A DNA stretch of 64,000 nucleotides from Chiua virens (Eukaryota; Basidiomycota; Agaricomycetes; Boletales; Boletaceae): positions 248,001 through 312,000 of the forward strand of contig JAHNUO010000027.1 in assembly GCA_019787685.1 (NCBI GenBank), in the 5' to 3' direction. Below are positions 53,983 through 64,000 of the stretch, one piece after another; positions within the stretch are counted from its first letter, which is position 1, and every line of letters begins with the position of its first letter. The translations under genes were made by a program, and so were the position numbers. The notes below the pieces were generated by a model, which searched no databases, was not told where the DNA came from, and saw only the letters and a list, made by a program, of their open reading frames with translations.

Positions 53983-54042
53983 ACACCTCTCTCCATCTCT
54001 CCCTCTTTCCCCGTCCCACGTACCATCCTCTCCTTTCCAACC

Positions 54043-56706
54043 ATGCAGCCCACCACCACCGCACAGTCTTTCCGTCCCTTTGCCAACGATTACAGTCCTC
54101 CCCGTTCCAGGTCCACCGCTGCCTCCATCTGGGCTCCCCACCCCCAGAAGTTAGATCCTACTTGGCCTAACGCCATCGACACATTTCCCCGTGACGTTGA
54201 AAACCCACCCTTTCGTCCCCATGCGGGACTCCGAGGCTTCAATCCGGTATTTGGAAGCGAAGACGTCTTCGGTCCGATCGGAAACGTCGGTCCACACCGT
54301 ACAAGAGACATCGGCGCCATCGGTGACGGAAGAAAAAGGCAGAGCCCCGAGTTTGACGATGACGCAAGTTTGACTCGTTGCTTTTTGTGGCGCATATACT
54401 CACCTTTTTGGTCGTTCAGCATGTCGAGCAGCTTCTGCGCGCGCTCAATCTCAACTCTCCCACCCCCTGCGCCCAACAGCCTGCTCGGGCCGTGAATGGC
54501 GACACCATGAACTTGCCGGGCTCTCCGGACGTGTCTCCGAGTTCGACGACGTCTGCGCTTTTGACCCCCACAGATCTGTCGCCTGCAAAGACCACGTTTG
54601 ATTTGAAGGTCACTCCCCCATATGAAGTACAGTCTGTGCCATCCAGTGTATCACCATCCTCTCTTTTGTTCGATCCCGGCTCTCCCTTGAAGTCACGCGA
54701 CTTTTTATCCGTTGTTAATATCCCTCAGTCGCGCTTTTTGGAACCTCCCGTGTCGTGTGCGCTACCGTCGGGTGGCTTTCCATTCTTTGATCAGTACTTG
54801 GAGAATGCTTCTCCTGCGCTCAGCACTCAGCCTCTGTACGACAGTGCTTTCCCACAACCCGCGCGGCGAACGGATCTGCCTACCATCTCTTCCGCCCCCT
54901 GGCGCCACCAGCAAATCCCGGAATGGCGTAAGGCGGAGGAAAAGCTCATGTCCGGTTTTTCTATTGGTTTGTCAGGGGAGGAATCCCTGAGGACTTCTCC
55001 CTCTCAGAACATCTTTGGACGTCAGGGGTCTGCGGGAGCGCATTCTCACGAGGCACGACACCCCATTCATTCAGAATTATATCGACTAATATGGCATATA
55101 ATTTCTTTTACGCAGCCCATCAATTTTTTGTCACTCCTTCACCCATCTTCGTCTCCTCCTTACCATGTTTTCGTAGCGCGTATCATCAAGTCCTCTGATC
55201 AACAGGCCTCTATCTTTTTGCAACAAAAGCTCAAGGTCGCGGATTTGGAAGAGCGCCACAAGATCATAGACGCCATATGCGCCCGAGGATTCGAGATGAT
55301 GTCTCATCGGTACTTCCCATTGACATCGGTTATTATGAGAGTTGTCATTTCTGACTTGATGTGGCTCGCGTAGATTCGGGAACTGGGCGGTCCAGAGATG
55401 TCTCGAGGCCGCTGCAACTGCCGAAGAGCGGCGTAAGATCGTGGGTTGCATGAGGTTTGTTTGATCCCTCCTTGTTTTCTCACGTACTAAGGATTTACTA
55501 ACCCCAGGGGGCGAGTGGTCGAACTTGCGACAAATTGCTACGGATGCCACGTTCTTCAAAAAGCCCTTGATTGTGAAGAAGATATCAGATTGTTGATCGT
55601 ATCGGAGCTTCTTCTCGGCGATCCAGCTCTGACATTAGTGAACAAGCACGCGTCTCACGTCTGGAGCAAGGTATACCCTCGTTGCCAGCTTGATGCCGAG
55701 TTGTAACAAATCTCCTCCTTTCAGATCATGGAGTTAAGTTGGACACCTCCTGCGCCACCGATTTTCGCCTAGTGAGTTGACATATTCCACCTTGAAACAC
55801 GTGAATAAACGTAATTCGGTCTGGAAGCGTCAACAAGTCCCTCAAGGGCAAGTGGGCCTCGCTTGCATGTCACGAGACAGGGTCCCTCGTCGTTCAGGTA
55901 ACGTTCATCATTGTCTACGCTTAACCATTATTCAATTGGTTGTAGCATGCGTTTGAGAATCTCGAGGAATCGGCCAAAGATGGCATTATCGACGAACTGT
56001 TGAATCAGGGATCCGTAGTGTTTGGCGAGATCGCTAAGAACCAATGGGGATCATATTGTATCCAGCACAGTACGTCTCACCAACTAACCCATATATCGAG
56101 CACTAATGGAGGCACGTTAGTCTTGGAGCATGGATCACCCAAGCATCGTCAGATGTGTCTCGATCATTTGATTGCCGACTTGCTCGACTTTGCGACCAAT
56201 GAACAGGGATTCAAATCGGTCACCAAGGCGTTCAAGGAAACTGGCCCGGACACGCTCGCAAGGATTGTGAAAAGGATGTGTGAACCGGCAAAGGGGTCTG
56301 TGATCCCTCATTCTCTCCAGCTCCACACTAATGTCACCCTTCAGTGGTCGCCGTGCCATGATTGTGGACCTTGCCTTGTCTGTTACTGGCAGTCAACTTA
56401 TCGCGAACGTCCTACCTCAGGTAAGTCTGTTTACCTCTCTGGGCTTACAGACGGTCATTCCACGCGCCTCAGGCTGATAAGGACCAACGAACGATGCTAT
56501 ACGAGTGTATCAGAGGCCATATCGTGACACTCCGTGGCTGTAAGACAGGATCCAAGGTTATTTGGCTTTTGTATGTCCGCTTTTCGAGTATCATCACTGT
56601 GATCTAATTTTCCACGCAGTGACAGGATGGTTCGTTACAATCAAACTATTACTTTGGCAGTTATTGTGACTAACGACCTTACAAGCGCGCCTATTATGGG
56701 TACTGA
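54043..56706 (+). CDS. Pumilio-family (PUF) RNA-binding protein
   Basis: This is a post-transcriptional regulator that binds 3' UTR motifs through PUF repeats. The N-terminal 350 residues are Ser/Pro-rich and disordered (start MQPTTTAQSFRPFANDYSPP). Repeat-type blocks follow: FGNWAVQRCLE, RGRVVELATNCYGCHVLQKALD, KGKWASLACHETGSLVVQHAFE, VVFGEIAKNQWGSYCIQHILEHG and MIVDLALSVTGSQLIANVLPQ. The end is VIWLLSDRM then, after an intron, RAYYGY with TGA 56704-56706. Between 54364 and 54419 only a GC-AG intron (GCAAGT...TTCAG) joins FDDD to HVEQLLRALN in frame. About ten introns are present, and the gene appears complete. Confidence 0.9.
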
Positions 56707-57426
56707 GTTACTCATGGCCTCGATTCCACCCGAGCCGCCAACCGTCTTGGTTCATCGCGATTTTGCAATTCCATCTGTCGTCTGAACGGATTCCGTCCCA
56801 CATTGGAAACGATATACGGATTTATGCATAGCTGGTTGAACCATCTTCCGCATCAATCTTGCAAGTGTCATCGCAACGACGTCTACCATATTCGATCAAG
56901 CATTTCGATAACCGCATTCTCTACGACGATCCAAATACGCAAATATTTTTCCGATTCTACGTTGCATTATGTCTCCGCCTCACAGAACTTGTATCCCGCA
57001 TTGCACGCAAGAACATTCAAGAATCTTCGCATCGAACTCTCAACCCATCATTAATTCATTTGTTATTTCATTCATGCTTATTTGCACCGATCCACGTGCG
57101 CGTTTCTTCAACAATTTACATGCGCCATCAGCTCGACCATTCCTTTTTCGCAACGCCCCTCTCCACGTTGGGCCCAAAAAAGCTGATTCAAGTGCGCTTC
57201 ATGTTTATCCGATTTCTCAATTTTCGCTAGAATTTGCAGCTATTCTGTTAATCAGTCATTTGCATCACGTCGAGCTACCACACGGCATGTTAATACAGAT
57301 ATTCTATTACCCACTGTCATTTGTGTATATTGCAATATAGTACCGCGAGCGCGTTAAAGTGTTTATTATCAGGTGTGCATACAAGTGAATAGTTGATATC
57401 GTGACAAGATGGTGAAACGAGTTGTT
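56707..57426. other. Intergenic
   Basis: Downstream of the Pumilio gene the sequence is AT-rich, and no gene is recognised. Confidence 0.5.
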
Positions 57427-57950
57427 CTATTTGAGACAACGTCGCCTCGATAGAAACTTCCGAAGACGACGGCCTAATGTCCAACACCGTCTGGCATCAT
57501 CAACGTCCATACGAAACGACCAAAAAGGACGCACCTGCCACTTCTCGCCCGCCAATGTCGCCAGACCAGCCGTGGACCGTTCGTGTTCGTGTTGCGTTCG
57601 CTGGAGGAATCGATAAGGTCCAGGTTCTCTGCTGGGAAGACAAAGACCATGTCCTTGTCTGAGTTCTCCTATGAGACCCTGATGGGGCACTGGGTTATGT
57701 CTCGTGTCTTCCGAAGGCGTGACTGAGCTTGAAGGATGCGCAGGAAAAGACGACACCGCAGACGACGGGTTCGTCTTGTTGAGCACGGTGCAAGCACACT
57801 CGGGTCATCCAGTCCCCGTCCCCCAGCCTGATTCAGTGCAGGCGGTTGGTAGATCCCGGAATTTTCTGGAAGGTGGGTCGAATGGGTCGAACAGACGAGA
57901 CAGTCTGTGACAGTTGTTATCATTCACACGGGGACAGCCCGAGTGTTAGA
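57427..57950 (-). pseudogene. Diverged partial copy of the 60.1-60.4 kb minus-strand gene
   Basis: Minus-strand sequence near 57690-57460 resembles the stretch at 60120-60050 (the GTGCGTC donor with CACCATCAACGTCCAT to its 3' side, and a similar coding part before the donor). It could be a fragment of a third cluster member. Function unknown. Confidence 0.35.
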
Positions 57951-58089
57951 TAGTCGAACAGCGATTATGCTGACTTTGAATGATGACACAGCCATTCGGA
58001 CCCTTCCGACACAAGTTGCCTCCAAGCCTCGATCTCTCTGGGTAGGAGCAAGGTACTTGGCACCCTAGAAAATACCCCGCCCAAACACT

Positions 58090-58427
58090 ATGGGTAAACT
58101 TGAGCCGGTGAGACTCACCTCAGGTTCAAAGACAGTAAGCATATTTCGCTTTCCTTTCTAGATTGCTCTAAGACATCCGACAATCTCAAGGATCATGATA
58201 AGGATCATACCAAGTCAGAAGTAAAGCGGGATCCTAAGAAATCAGGGGAAAAGCAGGATACGAGTCCTCAAAGGCCGCTCCCGAAGGAAGTAACGAACGA
58301 TGCGAGGACGCAGGACGTGAGTTTGGTGATCACGGATTTGCCTACGCTTAATTCCTAATTTCATGGAAAGTTCATCGGTGGAGCTGGAGGCAAAAGCTCT
58401 GAGCCCAAGGTTTCAATAAAACGATAG
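58090..58427 (+). CDS. Small charged protein, tandem gene 1
   Basis: Three exons, 58090-58134, 58173-58316 and 58371-58427, encode 81 residues with clean GTAAGC/GTGAGT donors and CTAAG/GAAAG acceptors. The protein starts MGKLEPVRLTSGSKT, has a Lys/Asp/Glu-rich middle (DNLKDHDKDHTKSEVKRD) and ends FIGGAGGKSSEPKVSIKR. There is no signal peptide or CaaX box. The exon structure and ends match the gene at 59250, which argues for real coding. Function unknown; the family is not recognised. Confidence 0.65.
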
Positions 58428-58542
58428 AAAAAATACCTAGGGAGAAGTCAGACGCGGGAGAGGCGAGTGATGTAGCTCAGAGGAAGACGGACGAAAGGTT
58501 TGTTCAGGAGGGTTCCTGTGTATATGTAAATTAGTTCATGAT

Positions 58543-58870
58543 TCAGCCTCGAGTCCGCACAAACCAGTTCAACTTGAAGTCAACGATTCGTGTATGATCC
58601 CACCGACACAAACTCAACAATCTGACCTCGTCGCACACTCTGCTTGCGCTTATCCCAGGCAGGTTTGGATTCTGTAGCCACGTCTCGCACATAACGTGCC
58701 AGTGCATCTTGGCGTAAATGACCGTCTGATCCAGTTGATCTATAGCTACAATCACATGTCAACACGGAGCGTATAACCACGAGATAACGATAACTCACCA
58801 CGACAGGTGCAGGAAGTAAAGACGCTCGCAATCTGGGGTCGCGGTGCCGTGACTCAAGAACGACGTCCAC
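58543..58870 (-). other. Minus-strand open stretch of the cluster, member 1
   Basis: The sequence reads PAPVVVSYRYLVVIRSVLTCDC on the minus strand and is paralogous to 60045-59746 (PAPVVVSDRYFMIVRSMLTCDC). It follows tandem gene 1 as its paralogue follows tandem gene 2. The shared sequence may be intron or UTR rather than coding, and no ATG-to-stop model is convincing. Confidence 0.35.
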
Positions 58871-59249
58871 CGCGAGTTTTAGATACTTAGTGAAAAAAAT
58901 TGTCAGAAATTTCTTGCGGAGTTAGGAATGGCTTACCATAAATTATAAGATCGTACCCCATTAACATGCCTGATCGTGCAAATTCGAAACAATTATATAA
59001 AATTTTTCATTGTAAAATGACCATTATCATGACTTATAATGAACCTTGTAATGTTCAAAAAAGGATTAGCAATCCTTACAAGGCAGTCGTAAGGGGTCGT
59101 AAGCCTTAGCATGGCCGAAATAAATTTCCGACAGATTATGCTGACTTCGAATAACGACACAGCCATTCGGACCCTTCCGACTCAAATTGCCTCCAAGCCT
59201 GGGTAGGAGCAAGGTACTTAGCACCCTAGAAAATACCCCGTCCAACATC
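58871..59249. other. Spacer between tandem units
   Basis: An AT-rich stretch (58900-59070) is followed by sequence repeated from 57960-58090 (GATTATGCTGACTT... and ...AGCAAGGTACTT), which is the shared promoter region of the two small genes. Confidence 0.5.
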
Positions 59250-59562
59250 ATGGGTCATAAACAGCCGGATGTCGCCACCCCACGTTCAAAGACAGTAAGC
59301 CATATTTCGCTTTCCTTTCTGAATTGCTCTAAGACATCCGACAATCTCAAGGATCATGATACCGAGCCAGAAGAAAAGCAGGATCCCAAGCCTCAAAGGC
59401 GGCTCCCGAAGGGCGCATCAATATTGGCGCCGCCGGCGAGGACGCAGGACGTGAGTTTGGTGGTCACGGATTTGCTTATCGCTTGATTCCTGGTGTCATG
59501 ACCAGTTCATCGGTGGCGCTGGAGGCCAACACTTTGACCCCAAGATTGCGATAAAGCGATAG
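59250..59562 (+). CDS. Small charged protein, tandem gene 2
   Basis: Three exons, 59250-59294, 59334-59450 and 59506-59562, encode 72 residues. The start is MGHKQPDVATPRSKT, the middle is charged, and the end is FIGGAGGQHFDPKIAIKR. Exons 1 and 3 have the same lengths as in tandem gene 1, while exon 2 is 27 nt shorter, so indels kept the frame. Upstream sequence (59137-59249) matches that of gene 1. Function unknown. Confidence 0.68.
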
Positions 59563-60045
59563 AAAAATACACAGGCAGAAGTCAGACGCGGGAGAGGCAA
59601 GTAATGTAACTCAGAGAAAGACGAACGCAAGGTTTATTCAGGAGAGGTCCTGTATGTGTATGTATATTAGTCCATGATTTGGCTTCGAGTTCGTACAGGG
59701 GTTCGTGTACAATCAAAATCTAGGGAATAATCAGACAGTTCAGACCTACCCTACGCAGGTTTGGATTTCGCAGCCACGTCTTGGACTTAACGTGCCAGTG
59801 CATCTTAGCGCATAATGACCGTCTGAATCGGTCTGATCCAGTTGGACAAACGCAAGGCAGGGGGATCTATAGCCACAATCACATGTTAACATTGAGCGTA
59901 CAATCATGAAATAACGATCACTCACCACAACAGGTGCGGGCTTGAGTGCGGGAGTAAATACGTTCGCGATCTGAGGTCGCAGTGCCGTGACTCCAGAGGG
60001 ACGTCCCCGTGGCATGGGCATACGTCGCCAGTGATTGTGTCGCAC
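59563..60045 (-). other. Minus-strand open stretch of the cluster, member 2
   Basis: The stretch is paralogous to 58870-58543. It probably contains the 3' exon(s) of the gene beginning at 60355: after an intron (GTGCGT...CCATAG, near 60118-60050) the frame reads SATQSLATYAHATGTSLWSHG. Confidence 0.4.
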
Positions 60046-60355
60046 TTCCTATGGACGTTGATGGTGCTAGACGATGTTGAATATGTGGCCGTCGTGGGCG
60101 ACTAAAAGAAGACGCACCTGCCAATTCTGATTCTCCCCGCCCGTTCGAGTTCGGCCGTACACTGTTCGTTTTGGCGTTGTGTCCTCTGGAGGATATGGTC
60201 TTGAGGACCGGGTTCTTGTACTCTTTGCCAAAGGGTTGGATCGTTTTCAAGGGGTCTTCGGATGCGTGGAGGATGGCGAGGTTGGTGGCGTCCGTTAGTC
60301 CGGGGTTGAGGGCCGTGCGAACGCGTTGGGCGCGACGGCGTGTTGCATCGTCCAT
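60046..60355 (-). CDS. Unknown basic small protein, 5' part
   Basis: The ATG at 60355 opens MDDATRRRAQRVRTALNPGLTDATNLAILHASEDP and continues to ESELA at a GTGCGT donor near 60118. It is basic and helical with no known motif. A frame open further upstream (to 60535) allows an earlier start at 60388. Downstream exons lie in 60045-59900. Part of it is repeated in diverged form near 57.5 kb. Confidence 0.45.
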
Positions 60356-60599
60356 GATTGGGGGTTGAAGCTTGAAGTTTTGAAGCATGGACGCGACACG
60401 TCTCCACAAGGGGACCAGGGGCTGCACGCAGCGCGTGTTGCTGGGTGGGTTGGACAATATGGTGTGTGTCGTGCGCGGAGAGTGGACAGACACGTCTTGA
60501 GCTTGAATCCTTGATCCGCTTCGACTGGAACGCAACGTGAACGCCGTTTACGTTCGACGGCGGCGACTCGGGACATGACGGTGGATGAGTCCTAATTGG

Positions 60600-62715
60600 A
60601 TAACCTCTCCTTTGACCACTTTCCAACTGATCTGTTTTTCGTTTCTAATCCATTTCAACCAACGAGATATCTAGTCCGATGGATGATGTACGGCAAGTCT
60701 GTTAACTTTTCTATCAACTGTCCGTGCGTCCGGTCGCTCCTCTTAACTACCACTCCCTGTACGCGCTCTGCGCCATCCCACAGGTGCTACACGGCGCAGA
60801 TTTGAAGCGTCAAGGTGTAAGGTGTTCCAGTCCACACTGGCACGCAGACTGTAAACAAGTTTCCTTCGTCTGCGGGCGTCTCGTATCTTTGGACACTTGT
60901 TCCAACTTGCTACTTCAAAGGTTCCCACTATATGCACAGTACTACTCGGAGCATTCCCAAGACCGGTCAATTCGAAGCACACTGAGGGCAAGTCGTATCT
61001 GGCTGCAGAACATCAAGTGGTTCATGAACCATGTAGATGTCCGCAGCGCATAGAGCGACCCCCCCGCGTTCATCGATTTAAAGCTGCGTACGTATACATT
61101 GAGCGAAACTTATGAGACACTGTCGTTGGAGTCAATTACTCGTGACGCGCCAGATTGCCGCGCTAAAAACGCTGCTCGACAAGGCTGCATCATGATAGCC
61201 TGAGAACACTAGTGCGCAGGCCATCAGCATCTCACGCACGCAAGGAGGCGTGTGGTCTTTCCAGAAGTGAAGCGCAACTTGAAGACGATCAAACCAAGAG
61301 CGTTGGGCCAAAGCTGAAGGACGTGCCAAGGGTATCAAAGATCACGATTCGCACCTCAGGAAAGCGATCAAATGGAAAGAAAAGGTGAGTGCTTCACTTC
61401 TGTTTCTCTTTGACCCACAGGTCCCTTGCCAGTCTCACCGTGCCCGGGTGCCCTTCATGGTACAAGGACCCTGGTGTTTACGTTGATATATTCCACACAT
61501 CGTGTTATAAAATTTATTTTGACTCGTTAAAAGCACCCAAGGAGTACAACAATACGAACCGGTAATCTGTGGGACATCATGCATCAAGAGGGGCGAGTAT
61601 TTGGGTCTCGAGGCCTGCAGGAATATAGGTCCGCTACGATGTCGAGTATAGAAACCTGGTAGGCGCGGGCGGTGGATATGTCCCTCGACTCGATCAGATG
61701 GGGGAACCTATGACACAATGTACAGCACATACTACCGTGACGTGCAATAAATCAAGGGGACAATTGTCCACTTGAACTTGACAACTAGTATGTACTCAGG
61801 GGCGATTGATTGTGTAGTGAGTAGGCAATGAGTTCTCACGGTAACAACTGCATGGAAACACAGAGATTATGCTTGGCTTTGTCAAGGCAACCAACAAGTT
61901 GCGGCTCGGTTCCAAGCTCGGTCAATGATTTCTGCCTTCGCCTCTCTGTCGCGGAGCCGTCTGAATTAATTTCAATTTCAATTTCAGCGCCGCGAATGTA
62001 CCCTCCTCTGTGTTCTGTGCATGACTACGGTCACCAAAGCTGTACTCGGGGAAATTAGTCTTCAAGGAAGACACAGCTATATTGCATGGTGACTCAATTT
62101 ATCACCATGTTGTTACATCTCGGGAATCATTCCAGCTATCGACATGTGAATCCATAGTACCGACTTCTGGAAGACGTTTCGATCGGTTCTGTAGGGAGAA
62201 CAGAGCATCACATATGCAATCCTTGGATGCTAGGCTTTGTGGTGCCTGTTCGTGTCCCTTTGACTTCATTTCAATCATTGTGATATCTTGTTGCTATTCA
62301 TTGCCACAGAAATTCGTCGGCGCGTGTGCAGCCCACTGCAGAAAGCTACAGGATTGATTGATGATTGTCCCTAACTCCCTCTATTGCTGGCGGGTGCGCG
62401 TCCTCCTGCTCAATATCGCACAGTAACCTAACCTGTTGCCGTCCGTCATTACAACCAGCAGTCATCCAGTCCACTCTCCAGGCCCAGATCGTGAAGGCAC
62501 CATATCGTTCTACAGCCCCTTCTAGGTACCTCACATATCGTGTGAGGAACAAGATCGCGAACCACGGGGATGGACCACCGCGAACTTGAAGGTCTATGAC
62601 ATGGCACTGTACTATGGCACTCGAACGGTGGTACGGTTGCGAGGATGGCACTCGAGTTGTGGCTGAACTCTTCTAACAGGATTGCGATTATGCCTCATAG
62701 ATCGCTGTGGTTCTC
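60600..62715. other. Intergenic
   Basis: 2.1 kb of sequence with only short frames. No gene, repeat or RNA is recognised. The last part is the laccase promoter. Confidence 0.5.
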
Positions 62716-62726
62716 AGATATAAGAG
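62716..62726 (+). promoter_or_regulatory. TATA box of the laccase gene
   Basis: AGATATAAGAG lies about 55 bp before the laccase start codon at 62778, the usual place for a TATA box in basidiomycete laccase genes. Confidence 0.55.
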
Positions 62727-62777
62727 AAGCACAAGCAGCCCATTATCGTTCGGTACAATCCCCCAGTAACATTCGAG

Positions 62778-64000
62778 ATGTTTTCCTTGTCGCTCCTTGC
62801 GTTTTCCGTCTTCTCTTTTTCTAATGCTTTGTCGATCCCAAAAACGTTGGCGACGACCAACACGACCAGCGTCACATCGAGTCCGAGTCCGACGCTGGGT
62901 CCTATAAGCCAACTCAATATTGTGAACGCGAACATCGCACCTGACGGATTTAGTAGATCGTGAGTTAACATTGATTTCTACTTCTGAATGCATTGCTGAT
63001 ATTCCTCAGAACGGTCCTTGTCAATGGCGTTTACCCTGCACCATTGATTTCAGTCCAGAAGGTAAGATCACGATGAGAACCAGACCACGTGCTCATGTCC
63101 CCCAGAATAATCAACTTACCCTTGAAGTTGTCAATCAACTCACAGATACCACCATGGATGTAGAAACCAGCATCGTAAGTCATTCTGCTAGTATTTCCTT
63201 GGTTTCAGATCCATATTTTTAATGCACTTCCCAAAGCATTGGCACGGAATCTTTCAGCAAGGAGGAACAAACTGGGCTGATGGCGTTTCCTGGGTTACTC
63301 AGTGTCCAATTCAGCCACAGAAATCGTTCCAGTACCAGTTCAATGTAGGCAGCCAGACTGGAACGTACTGGTACCATTCACATTATTCGGATCAATACTG
63401 TGATGGACTTCGCGGCCCACTGGTTATTTATGATCCTCAAGACCCTCTCAAATCCATGTATGATGTCGATGACGGTACGTTCCCATGCATGTTTGCAGTA
63501 CCTGATGCTGAAGCGGCGAATAGCTTCCACGGTTATAACACTCTCAGATTGGTGAGTGAACCATTATGTGACCAAGGTTTGGGGCCAACCCGTGTTTAGG
63601 TACCATACGTCGTCTCTCCAACTCGGCGAAATCCTCGGAGCAGTGACTGCAAATTCGACCTTGATCAACGGCCTTGGCCGCTACGTCGGTGGCCCAGCAA
63701 CCCCGCTCGCAGTCGTCAACGTCCAGCAAGGGTTACGCTATCGCTTCCGTGTCATTGGGTTGTCCTGCGATCCTCAATTCAACTTCACGATTGATGGCCA
63801 CCGGATGACCATAATCGAAGCAGACGGGAATGAAGTGCAGCCCGTACAAGTTGATTTCTTGCCTGTCCTTGCTGGTCAACGTTACTCGGTGGTGGTTACA
63901 GCAAACCAGACAGTTGGAAACTATTGGATTCGCGCTAGTCCGAACGGTAACTCGACCGACAATGGTATTAATTCGGCCATCTTACGATACAATGGGGCAC
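62778..64000 (+). CDS. Laccase (multicopper oxidase), 5' part
   Basis: The protein is a secreted blue copper oxidase that oxidises phenols and reduces oxygen to water. The ATG at 62778 opens the signal peptide [19 protein letters not shown]. Exons read by family pattern give [41 protein letters not shown], then the copper-binding [16 protein letters not shown] and [22 protein letters not shown] (HSH). A tiny exon encodes STVITLSDW, followed by [20 protein letters not shown] and [26 protein letters not shown]. Six introns are seen, all with normal borders. The reading ends at the window edge in domain 2, so the last two copper-binding blocks are not visible. No lesion is seen. Confidence 0.95.

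Overview
The window is genomic DNA of a filamentous basidiomycete, most likely an agaricomycete. Genes have many short GT-AG introns (about 45-65 nt), and the gene families fit: a laccase, an F-box protein with the agaricomycete-type C-terminus, a HET-domain protein, a fasciclin protein, and TPR and P-loop GTPase genes of lineage-specific families. I saw no rRNA, tRNA or bacterial features.

Layout. (1) 1-14.5 kb is copy A of a direct segmental duplication. It holds a broken C2-like/TPR gene carrying a 640-bp solo LTR, a 5'-truncated Atg27-like gene, a P-loop GTPase gene (minus strand) and a decayed glucosidase II alpha (GH31) gene. (2) 14.9-26.4 kb is a single-copy spacer: histidine acid phosphatase, M17 leucine aminopeptidase, an unknown nuclear-type protein, a HET-domain protein, a fasciclin protein and an unknown protein. 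(3) 26.4-42.7 kb is copy B. It has the same order as A, but it keeps 3.9 kb that A has lost, with the intact complex I 49-kDa subunit gene (NDUFS2) and the 5' part of the Atg27-like gene. (4) 43.4-64 kb holds an unknown gene, an amidohydrolase, an F-box protein, a Pumilio protein, a cluster of small tandemly duplicated genes, and the start of a laccase gene that runs off the window.

The most striking structure is inside both GTPase genes. Each carries a tandem array of an 86-bp unit (46 positions in A, 25 in B). Read on the coding (minus) strand, every unit is an 83-nt sequence with a complete set of spliceosomal signals (GTAAGT donor, CTGAT, pyrimidine tract, CATAG acceptor) followed by exactly 3 nt and then the next GTAAGT. 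The 83 nt are nearly invariant, while the 3 nt vary from unit to unit (10 different triplets in A, 4 in B). The array therefore looks like dozens of introns separated by hypervariable 3-nt microexons. The reading phase given by the flanking exons (phase 2) produces no stop codon and predicts an acidic, Leu/Phe-rich amphipathic segment between the G domain and a C-terminal hydrophobic helix. The two arrays differ in length and content although their flanks are almost identical, so they turn over fast.

All exon calls come from reading splice signals and protein family resemblance by eye. No alignment, expression data or database search was available.
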